The notes beneath the pieces were generated by a model that was given only the letters and a program-made list of their open reading frames with translations, did no database searches and was not told where the DNA came from. Made by a program: the position numbers and the translations under genes. A stretch of DNA of 30,483 nt, taken from Haplosporangium gracile (taxonomy: Eukaryota > Mortierellomycota > Mortierellomycetes > Mortierellales > Mortierellaceae). The first letter of the stretch is position 1. Every line of letters begins with the position of its first letter. The stretch is taken from NCBI GenBank assembly GCA_015499985.1, contig JAAAUF010000409.1, positions 4,782 through 35,264 on the forward strand, given 5' to 3'. Of this stretch, positions 1 to 9,895 are shown piece by piece.

Positions 1-545
1 TGCCGCCCTTCTGCCAGCATAAATCTTTCTTAATGTCTTTTCTTTTTTGTCTTTTGCAACAAGTGTTACGGCGCGAGGTTCACGCCAAGATCTATTTGTT
101 GTTCCGGCCTTATAGGTTTAGTCAGGAAAGAGTAGACAGAACGAACAAGCGAGAAGAAAGGAGAGAAGTGCTCTCATAGTGGCAAATCACAAAAAGTGGA
201 TGGTGGCAATGAAAAGAAAAAAAAAAAAAAAAAAAGTGAGAGCACACGATTGTCACCAACTCCCGTCATCTAAACAACTCGTACGTGGCCAGTGAACAGT
301 ACAGTGAAAAAAGTTGGTCAGCAAACGACAATTGACAGAGAAGGCACGATAAGAATGTATTGGTATATGAGGCAACTATGGCCTCTGTTGTTTTAATGAT
401 ATGAAGTAATGGAGAGAAACAAGGAGGAGAGGTATGTAAGAGAATGACATCGTATAACCTCAGACGATGATTTCAAGAAAGAAAGAAAAAAAAAGTACGG
501 GAACTACACTAATAAAACAAGCAAATTAATCAACTTCATCCTCAT
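1..545. other. Non-coding stretch, 3' flank of the F-box gene
   Basis: I see no credible coding frame on either strand. The stretch contains a long A-tract around 215-235 and a second A-rich run near 485-495. It lies downstream of the minus-strand F-box gene, so its right end probably holds that gene's 3' untranslated region and polyadenylation signals. Confidence 0.6.
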
Positions 546-2258
546 CTAATGCTCCAACGCTGAATAACTGGAAGTGGGTGCCCCCCTCCGGTAGTCGACG
601 CTAGGCTTCTTCTTTTGGGTCAAGGACCGTCCAAGCTTGGACTTGGCCATCCATCCACCAATGCCGTTACCGTTACTAATCCTCCGGCTGGATGCCGTCG
701 CTGTATATGGGAACAAAGTCTGGATAGGGAACTGGATAAACAGCAACGTCAAGAAACGTTCCGTCTCCTCGGCCAATTCGGGTTCGAGACATGAGGGTGC
801 TGCTGTGCCTGCTGCTGAAGTGGGTGACATGGGCACGCCGCCTGTAGTTTGAAAGTGTGTGTTGTTGTGGTTATTATCAAGAACTGTCCGAGTGCCGAGC
901 TGATAGGTCATTGAAGCAGGAACAGGTGGTGGGGGAGCAACGGGAGGGAGAGGACCCCATCCCTCAGGCGGAGGTCGAACGACTGTTGGTTTGCGCTTGA
1001 GTTTGCCACTGTCCTTTGAGTCGATTCCAGAGAGGGGCGAGGGCTCTGGGATGAGCGAGCGGAGGTTGGGTCCCGACTTGATGGCTGGGAGAGGCACAAA
1101 ACCACCGCCTGCCGTCGCAGACGGTTGGGTTGAAGCAACGTGGGCAATGTGAGTCGAGGGGACAGGGGGTGGAGGGGGTTGCTGTCCAGTCAGGGCAGCT
1201 TGCCGAACCTGCTCCTGATAGATCTTTTCCTGTTGCTGCTGAACTCGTTGGGTGTAGTTGGGTGGGAGGAGGTCGATCTTGTACATCATCTCCCATGAAG
1301 GGGGCCCATGAACGGCACCTTCCATGACAATGGGGACCAGGGGGTCCAGAAGGGGTTGAGAGGGGAAGAAGGGGGTGTCGACCATGGCCGAGGTGGTGGG
1401 AGAGACGCGATAGTAGCCCTTGTCCTTGATGTCGAGTTCAAAGGGGCGTCCGAGAAGGGTTGTTGCGCGCTCAAGCTCTCGCTCGGTCATAGAATCGACG
1501 CCGTCGCGAGGAGGCTCGAAACCGCCGAGTTTGAAGATGGGGTGGTGGGATCCGTTGGGGGTGACAAGGGTTAAGGCTTGGACGACAGGGCGGGCCAAGG
1601 CCGAGTTTTCAAAGTAGCGTCTGGATTTGAGTTGGGACGCTCTAAAGACAGCTTGGAGTGAGGCCGGGTCCAGGTGCTGGAAGATAAACTCGAGCGAGAA
1701 GACGGCCCTGCGTTCCTGACAGAGGGTGGCCTTGAGGACGGTGCGCTGGAGGATGAGAGTCAGAGTCTTGGCAGTGATGGCTCGACAGCGTCGGGAGAGG
1801 TGGGAGAACTCCATAAGCTGGTCAAAGTCGAGGTTGCGGGCGACACGGATGAGGATGGAATCGTCGAGGCGGAGGAGGGGCGAGGCAGACTTGCCAGAGT
1901 GCTGAAGGATGGGCACCTGAGGGATGGGGGGGACAGTGCCCTGGGTGTATTGACCGGGAAGACGATTTTGACGACGGAAGAGCGAGAGCGAACGACCGAG
2001 ACGAGCAGAGGAAGACGGGACGGAGGATGCGTTTGACTGGAGTTGAAGCTGGTGCTGGGTCTGGGGCTCGTATGAGGCCGAGGATGGTTGGTTATCGTAG
2101 GGTTGGAGGGGGATTGAGTTTGATTCGTCGTCGCTTTGGGCAAAGGAATTGTTGGGATCGTAGGACATTGCACGGCGATGGCTGTCGACGGAGGATGCGG
2201 AGTAGGCCCTGCGGTCCATGGTCAGCTGAGGGTTGGGGGTCTGCTGAGCCATCATCAT
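546..2258 (-). CDS. F-box domain protein with disordered flanks
   Basis: This is a single uninterrupted frame of 570 codons ending in TAG. Residues 1-125 are polar, Ser/Gln-rich and look disordered. Residues about 131-170 read as an F-box: a Leu-rich start (LLRLDDSILIRVARNL), then LMEFSHLSRRCRAIT. Helical sequence follows to about residue 240. The rest is Pro-rich, with a Gln run near 350 and poly-Pro near 365 and 450, and it ends in a basic tail (KSKLGRSLTQKKK). By family knowledge an F-box binds Skp1 and places a substrate on an SCF ubiquitin ligase. No WD40, LRR or Kelch substrate domain is visible, so the target is unknown. Three tandem Met codons open the frame; I took the first. The 5' leader is very CT-rich on the coding strand. 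The F-box call is fairly secure; the role beyond that is inference. Confidence 0.8.
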   Translation of the reverse strand: MMMAQQTPNPQLTMDRRAYSASSVDSHRRAMSYDPNNSFAQSDDESNSIPLQPYDNQPSSASYEPQTQHQLQLQSNASSVPSSSARLGRSLSLFRRQNRLPGQYTQGTVPPIPQVPILQHSGKSASPLLRLDDSILIRVARNLDFDQLMEFSHLSRRCRAITAKTLTLILQRTVLKATLCQERRAVFSLEFIFQHLDPASLQAVFRASQLKSRRYFENSALARPVVQALTLVTPNGSHHPIFKLGGFEPPRDGVDSMTERELERATTLLGRPFELDIKDKGYYRVSPTTSAMVDTPFFPSQPLLDPLVPIVMEGAVHGPPSWEMMYKIDLLPPNYTQRVQQQQEKIYQEQVRQAALTGQQPPPPPVPSTHIAHVASTQPSATAGGGFVPLPAIKSGPNLRSLIPEPSPLSGIDSKDSGKLKRKPTVVRPPPEGWGPLPPVAPPPPVPASMTYQLGTRTVLDNNHNNTHFQTTGGVPMSPTSAAGTAAPSCLEPELAEETERFLTLLFIQFPIQTLFPYTATASSRRISNGNGIGGWMAKSKLGRSLTQKKKPSVDYRRGAPTSSYSALEH

Positions 2259-2814
2259 TATGGATCAAACTTGACTGTGTATGTGAATGAGGAAGAGGAA
2301 GGAATGAAAGGGATGGGAATAGGATGAGAGAGGGAGAGAGGATGAAGTGTATATGAAAGTTGGAAGAAGAGAAGTGAAGAGAAGGGGATGACGGAGCGAA
2401 AGAGGCGATGGACAAAGAGAGAAGAGAGAGAGTGGAAAAGAGAAGGATAATAGGAATAAGAACTAGAACAAGAATAAGAACAAAGAGCAGGAGAGAAAGA
2501 GAGAGGAAGAGTAAGAATAGAAAACACGGAGGAAGGATTTGCACGGGTCCAGGACGAAGGGAGGGGAAGGGAAGGTGTTCGAGGGCGTGTATTTGTCCGC
2601 ATGGATACATAAATACATATCGATGATGGATATGGATATTTTTGCCCCCTTGTTAAAATACACCTCTTTCGTTCATTTTTATTTGCGATATGACGAAGTA
2701 TGTCTCTCCTGTTTGCCGTTTGCCATCGTTACTCTTGGCAGGCTACTTACTTGGACTACCTCTCTCTTGGCTAAAGGTATGTGGGTACATACGTTGAGAT
2801 GTATGTCTGCGCTA

Positions 2815-2869
<55 letters not shown>

Positions 2870-4445
2870 GAAGGTACTGAAGGTACTGATAAAATAACTG
2901 TGGTGGTGTGGAAGAAAGAAAACAAGAACGAGTCAAAAATAACCACCATGGCGCACAGATGGCAACCGCACGGACGGCAATCGCACACAAACAAGGACGG
3001 ACGGACAGGTCAAAGACACACACACACTCGCATACACAAGAAAAATAAAGGGGGTTTCTTTCTTCGATTGAAGAGTCACAAAAAAGGACACATTTCTCAG
3101 CTTTTGAACAGCAACAGGAAGTAGTAAGCTGTGTGGGCTGGAGAAGGAAGAAAGAAAAGAAGGGAACAAGAAAGGAAGGGAAGAGGAAGGAGACAGAGGC
3201 TGAAGAAAAAGAGCTCAATGAAAGGGGTCTCTTGACGTGTGATGTGTGTCAATCAATGAACAGCAATATAATGAATAGCAATGCACCATAACAAGAAACA
3301 CCAAGAAAAAGAAAACAGGAGGGAGGACCAGGATGTCCGGTCATCCACTCGATCCTCCACGCACCATGGCCTCTTTCTTGGTTTCTTTTTTATCACTCAG
3401 GGATCATCGTTCTTTATTTCCTTTTACTACTACTTTCTTCAACTCTTTACTATGATCACAATGATGTATCTGACAATGTCAGTGACATACTGTATGATCC
3501 ATTGAAACGCGAAGAGCACTAGATGCGTCGCAGCATACACCAATTGCTGCGGAATGCAGACTAAGAGCGCCAATGCATAGCAAATGGAGCGCTGGCCTCA
3601 TTCTAGGGTACGGACCACACAGTTCCAGGAGAGTCTGGTTGAAATTGGGACCCCATCCGCTCCCTTGTATCCAGTCATTTTCGTGTCTGATCGGTGTTCA
3701 ATGATCACTCACCGCCGATCAATCAATGCACTCTATATCCATCATCAACAACGGACACCAATGTATCAACGACGATGTGTTCAACGAGAGAAATCACTAA
3801 CAAAACAAAAAAAGACAGCAGTTTTTTTTCACCATTTTGGGTTGTCGCTCACCACAAATGCCCCATTATTCCCAGGCAGGCTGAACCTTGACCCCTTCCA
3901 AGACGAAGTGCACAAGCGACGATCGATGACGATGGGTCATGTGTCCTTTTTGTCCTTTGTCCGTTGAGCAACAAAGTGGGAAAGAAAACAAAGTTGAGCA
4001 AGCAAAAAAAAAAGATAATTTTGCCCGCTTCACCTAGCAGCCATCTAGCAGCCACCTACCATCCCTTCTACCACATCTACCTACTACGCTACCCCCAACA
4101 TCAACATCTACCCACAGACAGCAAGCAATCAGCAATGTTCGTCGACCGCATTGCCTTTTCGGGATGGACTAGCTCGATTGCACCACCCTTAACTACCACT
4201 CCAGTCATCCAGTGTCCTTGTTGCCCGACGATGAAACAACGTTCTCTTCCCTCCCTTTCACGCTTGCTCAGTGGGACACAATAAAAAAAAAAGATTCCTC
4301 TTGTTCTTCTTTCTTCTTTGGCGTCCATTCGACATTCTCTCCTCTTCTCTTCCTTCTTTTTTTTTTCTCTCTTTGTTCATTCCATCCCTCGTCTCATTCA
4401 ACTCCTTCACCCTTCCTCCCCTCATCAACAACAGCAACCCCAACT
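2259..4445. other. Intergenic region between divergent genes
   Basis: The 2.2 kb between the divergently transcribed F-box gene and the trimethyllysine dioxygenase gene must hold both promoters. The left 300 bases are purine-rich on the plus strand, as a CT-rich leader of the minus-strand gene would be. The right 200 bases (about 4240-4445) are CT-rich on the plus strand and fit the leader of the dioxygenase. Between them are a TCTG microsatellite and several T or A runs. Frames in this interval have biased, low-complexity translations and no recognisable domain. Confidence 0.6.
2817..2870. repeat. TCTG tetranucleotide microsatellite
   Basis: About 13 perfect copies of the tetranucleotide TGTC/TCTG run without interruption. 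They are followed directly by two copies of a 9-base unit, AAGGTACTG. The array lies in the shared upstream region of the F-box and dioxygenase genes and is likely to vary in length between strains. Confidence 0.95.
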
Positions 4446-7071
4446 ATGACTCTCTTATTCCGCACACTCCTCTCACCCACCAAAGCTGCAGCTCAACGGT
4501 AATCCTCACATCCTCTTTGTGTCACACCCGAAGCAAAGCATCCCCTGCACTTCCCACCTTCTTCTGCCGGCTTCTCCTTTTTTCTTGGCACCATTGACTG
4601 ACCCCAATTGCCCCTCCTTTTCCCCTTTTACTTCTCCTCTTACGATCGTGCACCTGCTTCAATCAATCATGGACGCCATCAATATATTCCTACCATTAGA
4701 CTGCCTCTGCTACAAAGATCGTCGCTGAGCACAGTAGCATCCGCTTCGATCCCTTCCAGATCCCAGACTCTCCTCCGCTCTCTCCCTCGCCAAACCCGTC
4801 CTGCTCTCTTCCAAGCACCTAATTACCTCTCCTACGCAACTCATCGCCATTATTCCACAGTAAAGTATCATTTCCACATTTTTCTTTTTCATTTGTACCC
4901 ACGGATCCAATGTTTTTCTTTTGCGTTTATATTCAATATTGTCTTGTTTCTCTGTCGACTAACACACTGGGATGACAACGTGTGCATTTGTAAACAAATA
5001 GAAGTTAAGCGGGAATAAGGCGCAGGTTGATATTCAGGACCAGAGCAGCGCCAGTGTTGTCGACTCTTCCAAGGTTCATCTTCGCTGGAAGGACGGAACT
5101 ACCAGCCGCTTGTAAGGAAACTTTTTTGACTGATATCGCTGCGGACGAGGATATGGATTGAAGAATTAGTTTCATTGATGACTTCCCCTCTTTTTTTTTA
5201 CACATGATAAAACGTTTTGCGTAGCCATTCGTTCTGGCTTCGTGACCATTGCCACTGCCCTGAGTGTTACCACTCTGTCACCAAGCAGCGCCTCGTCAAC
5301 ACCTTCAAGGTAGCAAGTCCAAGTCGATATTATTAATTTTCCCGCGCGTGTCCTCCCCCCCTTTCCGAGCCGGGATATATTCCAAATGAAGCATCGAACA
5401 GCAACAACGCAACGCCATGCGGAATCAATTTCCCTTTAGCACGAGGGTTGGACGGCTAATTTAGTCCGTGTCTCTCTTTTTTTTTTCACCCCCTCTCCCT
5501 TGCAGATCCCACGCGATATCAAGCCAAAGTCTGTTTCCCTCACTTCCACAGGCATGGATGTCACCTGTAAGTGCGCAACAACTAAATCAGACACGTTTTC
5601 GGAGGAATATGCAGTGTAACTCAATGTCACCAGTATAGTATTCTACTAACACCGCCTCTATTGTACTTTAACGATGTTTAGGGGATCATGAAAACCACAA
5701 GAGTCATTACCCATTCACCTGGTTGAACAGGCACTCGTACGACCCCAAGATCACAGACCCTTACCTTCCCGAAGGAGCGCCGTATGTAACCTCATGGATT
5801 CAATTGTATCTTTGGGATTCTCGATACGAGTCATTGCATTGGTTCCTGATTCTCACACATATATCTTTTTTTTTTCTTTTTTTTTTTTTATTTCGATCAA
5901 CTAGTAAGAAGACATGGGACAACTCGATCGCGTCCAACTTGCCAGAGGTCGCATACAAGGATGTCATGGAATCGGACAAGGGTCTTGCAGAATGGCTCAA
6001 CAACATTGTGAGTGTTCAGGATTTGAAGAAGGCATTGGAGTAAGTGGAGATAGTTGAAATCTGTGCCTAACATGGCCTAATTTTTTTTTTTTGTACATTT
6101 CAATTAGCATGTCTATGGATTCTCTTTTGTCAGCGGAGTGCCCGTTACAACCGAGGCTACTGAGGATCTGGCCAAGCGCATCTCCTTCATCCGTGAGACG
6201 CACTATGGCAAGTGTCTTTATCTCATAACCAGCACGGATCTTGCTGGCATTGTTGTCCTATCTAAAATGTACCGTATAAATAACCAATTGTCATTTTATT
6301 AAACTCATGTAGGCGGCTTCTGGGACTTTACATCGGATCTTGGACATGGAGACACTGCATACACGGATCTCGCCCTCGGCGCTCACACCGACACCACCTA
6401 TTTTACTGATCCCGTCGGGTATGTCTTATCTTTTGAGCAACGAAAAAAAATAATTGGCGGCAAATTATTTATCAGGCAGCCAATCATCGCGCAGGCGCAT
6501 TCACTAACCTCACACACATTCTTATTATTACCACCAATGTAGTCTCCAGATGTTCCATTTGTTGCATCACGACGGCGAAGGCGGCCACAACCTAATGGTC
6601 GATGGCTTTCATTGCGCAAAGATCCTCAAAGAACGTCACCCAGCCTCATACAAACTCCTCTCCGAAATCGGAATACCCGCTCACTCTGCAGGAGATCTCT
6701 CGACCCACATCGTCCCCTCCCCTCGCCGAAACCCTATCCTCAACCATGACCCCGTAACTCGGGACCTTGTCCAAGTGCGCTTCAACAATGATGATCGCTC
6801 GACGATGGATCATTTAGAACCCCATCAGGTGGATGCGTTCTATGAGGCGTTGTTTGATTGGAATAAGGTCCTCACGGATGAGAAAAACTTGTTGTGGACA
6901 AAGTTCCAACCGGGACGGGTGTTGATTTTCGATAACTGGAGGTGTTTGCATGGTCGATCGGCGTTCACGGGTAAGAGGCGGATGTGTGGAGCGTATACCA
7001 ACTGGGATGATTATAGATCGAGGTGGAGAACTTTGAACACCTCTGCTGAGCAGCTTGCTGAGGACTTGTGA
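4446..7071 (+). CDS. TMLHE: Trimethyllysine dioxygenase, mitochondrial (10 exons)
   Basis: This Fe(II)/2-oxoglutarate enzyme hydroxylates N6-trimethyllysine, the first step of carnitine synthesis. Exons I derive: 4446-4498, 4718-4859, 5002-5111, 5225-5309, 5506-5566, 5682-5781, 5905-6007, 6108-6207, 6313-6418, 6543-7071; phases all agree and give 462 aa. Residues 1 to about 70 are rich in Arg, Ser and Leu without acidic residues, a typical mitochondrial presequence. The N-terminal domain has WLRDHCHCPECYH (Cys111, 113, 116; zinc site in this family). The catalytic core has LALGAHTDTTYF (His276, Asp278), DNWRCLHGR (distal His423) and FTGKRR (probable 2-oxoglutarate Arg). GDTAYT before the HxD motif fits trimethyllysine dioxygenase better than gamma-butyrobetaine dioxygenase. 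Intron 8 is GC-AG. Intron 7 has two competing donors. Length fits the family (human about 421 aa). Confidence 0.96.
6208..6312 (+). other. GC-AG intron in the dioxygenase gene
   Basis: Exon 8 must end at 6207 so that the conserved Tyr-Gly-Gly-Phe-Trp is read across the junction. The bases that follow are GCAAGT, the standard form of a GC donor, and the acceptor is TAG ending at 6312. The nearest GT, three bases further on, would shift the frame and destroy the HTD active-site exon. Confidence 0.85.
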
Positions 7072-7310
7072 GTTTGAGAGTTTATAGTTTCTGATAGAAT
7101 TAGACCGTTTAGAGATACAAAAAAATCATAGTGCATTCAGTTTTATGAAAATAGTAAATAACATATCCATTTAATTCAGCGGCTCTCTCATCTATGGTGG
7201 CGGTGGTGACTAGAATAGTTTTTAAAGGAGAATGGAAGACAACTCGTTCTCATTCCAGGTATCGCTCCTCCTGATTTGGCAGTGCCGGTGATAAGGACTA
7301 AAGACAATTC

Positions 7311-7356
7311 CGGCGATAGTAATCGAACCCCCGTTTAGCGGCCAGGACACTCGCCG
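7311..7356 (-). other. tRNA-like fragment, probably non-functional
   Basis: On the minus strand a 6-bp pair (CGGCGA with TCGCCG) closes a segment containing the loop CCGCTAA, which resembles a tRNA-Ser(GCT) anticodon loop, and GGTTCGATTAC, close to the B-box consensus of pol III promoters. No T-stem pairing, D-arm or variable arm can be built, and the piece is only about 46 bases long. It reads best as a tRNA relic or part of a tRNA-derived repeat. A 21-base A-run starts 25 bases to its right. Confidence 0.3.
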
Positions 7357-7739
7357 TGTAGCTCTAGGTATTTCTATCATCAAAAAAAAAAAAAAAAAAA
7401 AATAGGCGGTCATGGTCATGAAACAGCAACAGGAACAACTGATAAAAACGTAAATTTTTCTACTGGAGGACTGCAAAACGTGCTCTTCCCGATGTTGTCG
7501 CGATACACGAAAGCAATGCGTACTCTCGTAAAGATGCTGTAGTTGTGCCTGAAAAAAAAGACTGATGTGATGCGCGTTTCCTGCTAGAGGCATCTATTTG
7601 GAACAACTAGTCTAGCGGCGGTGGTAGCATGTTCTGTCGGATACCCAGTAACGTTTATCCCATATACAGTACGAAAATAGACGTAATCGTGAATGAATTG
7701 AACAACAACAAAAAAATGTACACGTAAAAGAACTCTCAT

Positions 7740-8147
7740 TCAATTGTCTAGTTCTCTTACCTTGGCCTCCCTGGCAAAGAGGCCCTCTTTATCAGTCACC
7801 GAATAAACCGACTCACGTATCCGATTTTGCTCATAGGCAATCCTCAACGATAACCGCAACCCTGCTTCTTCATTGTCACCCTCCCCTTTCCCTTCCTCTG
7901 CTGTAAGAAGCTTCCGACACACGCCCGCGTAGGTACAGAGGGCAGTGTCACTCTCTTGTCGATGGCTCGAAGGGAGGTGTGAAAACCGGAGAGGATTGTG
8001 GCGGAAGGAAGGAGGGCAGAAGAGGAGGAGGCGTGCTAGTTCTCGGGAGGCATTGTGTGGAAGTAGGGTGTAGGTGTAGGTGGAGTCTGAGGAGGCGAGT
8101 GTAGAGCGCGGTTTTTTTTTTCGAATTGCGGGTATATTGAATGTTAA
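7740..8147 (-). CDS. Open frame without start codon; possible terminal exon
   Basis: This frame is open for 135 codons from an upstream TAA to a TAA at 7740 and contains no ATG. Its translation is mixed in composition rather than low-complexity, for example SRELARLLLF, ALCTYAGVCRKLL and IAYEQNRIRESVYSVT. I recognise no family. If it is real it must be the last exon of a spliced minus-strand gene. A candidate upstream exon is 8341-8544: it starts with ATG, encodes 68 residues ending PEWW and is followed by a good donor, GTGAGT. An acceptor at the CTCAG near 8083 would need a different donor phase, so I could not join the two convincingly. It could instead be chance or a pseudogene. Confidence 0.2.
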   Translation of the reverse strand, partial: LTFNIPAIRKKKPRSTLASSDSTYTYTLLPHNASRELARLLLFCPPSFRHNPLRFSHLPSSHRQESDTALCTYAGVCRKLLTAEEGKGEGDNEEAGLRLSLRIAYEQNRIRESVYSVTDKEGLFAREAKVRELDN

Positions 8148-9150
8148 TTACTATGGGGAGTGGAGAAAAGCTGTAAAAGTAAGTTTTCTGGTGGAGTGAG
8201 CTTTCAAACGTTGGCCTGAGCGTTTGTTCAAGAGCTCAATGGTGTGGATGCATGTGACATTGACTTTATTTTTGTTTGATGCGGAAAAAGGATAACGAGC
8301 GTGAAGTGTGTTTGTCTTCTTTCTTCTCCCCTCAACTCACCCACCACTCAGGATCCCGAATCGGGACCATGGACAATTCCCGCTGGATCCCGACTCTCCT
8401 TCGCCGTGACCACTTTTCATCAGGCACTTGTGGGAAAATTCTCTTCTCATGACACGGTCGATGAGAACGTGCCAAGGTGGCACGACAGGCCATTCCTGAT
8501 GTAACATCCCAGTCTAAGTTTGCAAAGAAAGACGCCCTTTTCATTGACCAACTGGCTCTAAGACCAGTAGCACCTCGCTGGCTAGCGCCAAAGGTGTTGT
8601 ATCCTCCTTTTCGAAGCAAGCACCTTGTGTTAGGAAGAGGGTTCCTTCTGTCCCTATGGCAATCGCGCACATGTTATCGCGCGCATTTTTTTGTGTCGCC
8701 TGGTTTTTTTTTGTACTTATCTCCCAACCGACGCGTTGCGAAAAATTGCTCCCCTTGCAAGATTCGGTTAAAAAAAAAAAAAAAAAAAAAAATATGGTCG
8801 CACTAGTGTTCAAACATTAGGACGCTTTTAGACAACGGGATCAAGCACCGCCAAGGAAATTTTAATCAGAATCCCGACCATTTTTTAACGTACTGATTTG
8901 TTCCAGAAGAAAAGTCATGACCATACCTCTTTCACGTCCATTGAAACTTACACATACTGAGCACACCTCACAATTACTCTAGTGCTCGTACGAATATTTG
9001 TCGCGTTGACATCGTACCATCTATTGACCCATCACATGTGGTTACTTGTCATCGGTTTTTGCAAAATGGCGCTAGATAATGAAAATAACAAAGGCGTACG
9101 CGAGTAAGAAAGGAAAGAACCGAAAAGACAGTCCGCCCGCCCACATGGAC

Positions 9151-9156
9151 CACGTG
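9151..9156. promoter_or_regulatory. CACGTG E-box upstream of the Cys-rich gene
   Basis: A perfect palindromic CACGTG lies about 230 bases before the start codon and 105 bases before the TATA-like element. It is a usual site for bHLH factors. Its use here is inference from position only. Confidence 0.35.
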
Positions 9157-9259
9157 TACGAAGTGTGGGGTCAAACCTAGCCAACTACCAAAGAGCCCTC
9201 TCACCCCCCCCTCCTCCTCCCCTCTTCCTTTATCTCTCTCCTCGTCCATTTCTCCTGCG

Positions 9260-9269
9260 CATAAAAGGA
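9260..9269 (+). promoter_or_regulatory. TATA-like element of the Cys-rich gene
   Basis: CATAAAAGGA stands alone in an otherwise GC- and CT-rich stretch, about 120 bases before the ATG at 9383. A pyrimidine-rich leader follows, with A-rich sequence just before the start. This is the clearest TATA-type promoter in the window and suggests regulated, possibly inducible, expression. Confidence 0.6.
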
Positions 9270-9382
9270 CGCTCGGTCCATTTCAGCTCTCTTGTTCTCT
9301 ATTCACCTCTTACACACCCCCTCAACTCGCACACCCACAAAAAAACACTTTTCTTTTACACGTAGCAAACAGACCCTATACC

Positions 9383-9895
9383 ATGTCGGACCGCTGCCCG
9401 TCTTGCGTCCACTCAACCGCCCACCACAACTCAATGAACCAGGGCTCGGCCGCCTACGCCTGCGCCTGCGAAGAGTGCTCCCGCTACAAGGTCAAACCCT
9501 CTACCTTCGCCTCTGAGCAATCTTCAGCCTCAGACGACAACGAGCAGCATCACTCAGTCACCATGAGCTCAAACACCGCCAGCCGCCGAGACCCCTCTTC
9601 AACTTGTACATCTTCTTCCTTCCCTCCAACAACCTACCTCGCCCGCCGATCCTCCACCATCCATAGCTCTAACCTCGGCAACCAATCCGGAGACACGGCA
9701 ACCTCCCCGAGGATGAGACAACCCGCCGGATTTGGCCTTGCCTCCAGGACTAGCGCCGGGGGGATTAGCCCTCCACAGCGTCGATCGTCGGTCGAGTTCC
9801 ATAACCGAGAGCGGTCTTTTCAGCAGCACTCTACAGCCTGCGATTGTCGTGGGTCTGGTGTTGGGTGTGGATGTTCGTTCACATGCGACTGTTAA
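9383..9895 (+). CDS. Small Cys-rich protein with metallothionein-like tail
   Basis: This intronless frame of 170 codons ends in TAA. It has three parts. The N-terminal part has two Cys groups: CPSC (5, 8) and CACEEC (27, 29, 32). The middle (about 37-150) is polar, Ser/Thr-rich and probably disordered, with two RRSS motifs that look like basophilic kinase sites. The last 18 residues hold six Cys as three CxC pairs (153/155, 162/164, 168/170), and the protein ends on Cys. CxC and CxxC spacing is typical of metallothioneins and other metal-thiolate proteins, but metallothioneins are usually much shorter and lack such a linker. I know of no described family with this layout. A role in metal binding or sensing is inference. 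A strong TATA-type promoter and A-rich start context support a real gene. No signal peptide or membrane segment is visible. Confidence 0.75.
   Translation: MSDRCPSCVHSTAHHNSMNQGSAAYACACEECSRYKVKPSTFASEQSSASDDNEQHHSVTMSSNTASRRDPSSTCTSSSFPPTTYLARRSSTIHSSNLGNQSGDTATSPRMRQPAGFGLASRTSAGGISPPQRRSSVEFHNRERSFQQHSTACDCRGSGVGCGCSFTCDC

Larger units (their letters stand above)
7072..9382. other. 2.3 kb region without a confident gene
   Basis: The left end should hold the 3' untranslated region of the dioxygenase gene. The rest contains a tRNA-like fragment (7311-7356), A-tracts of about 20 bases (7381-7401 and 8770-8792), and a minus-strand open frame (7740-8147) that may be an exon. Direct repeats of ATCGCGC lie near 8662-8682. 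The right 300 bases are the promoter and leader of the Cys-rich gene. Frames on opposite strands overlap at 8332-8806 and neither resembles a family I know. Confidence 0.5.

Noticed and set aside
964..1296. Minus-strand open frame of 110 codons
   Set aside because: It overlaps the F-box gene in another frame; its Pro/Ser/Thr-rich translation is a by-product of the biased host sequence.
2092..2610. Minus-strand frame of 172 codons, Leu/Ser/Phe-rich
   Set aside because: It reads through a CT-rich leader into the F-box coding start in the wrong frame; the composition is that of a pyrimidine tract.
2679..3218. Minus-strand frame of 179 codons with a TDRQ repeat
   Set aside because: It translates the TCTG microsatellite; no domain lies on either side.
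3584..3967. Plus-strand frame of 127 codons
   Set aside because: No family, no promoter-like upstream sequence and no conserved motif; likely chance in the intergenic region.
7307..7360. Functional tRNA gene
   Set aside because: No T-stem or D-arm pairing and too short; kept only as a tRNA-like fragment.
8770..8792. Poly-A tail of a non-LTR retrotransposon
   Set aside because: No reverse transcriptase, endonuclease or target-site duplication is visible around the A-tract.
8477..8806. Plus-strand frame of 109 codons
   Set aside because: It ends in a Lys run translated from an A-tract and overlaps the better minus-strand exon candidate; no family recognised.
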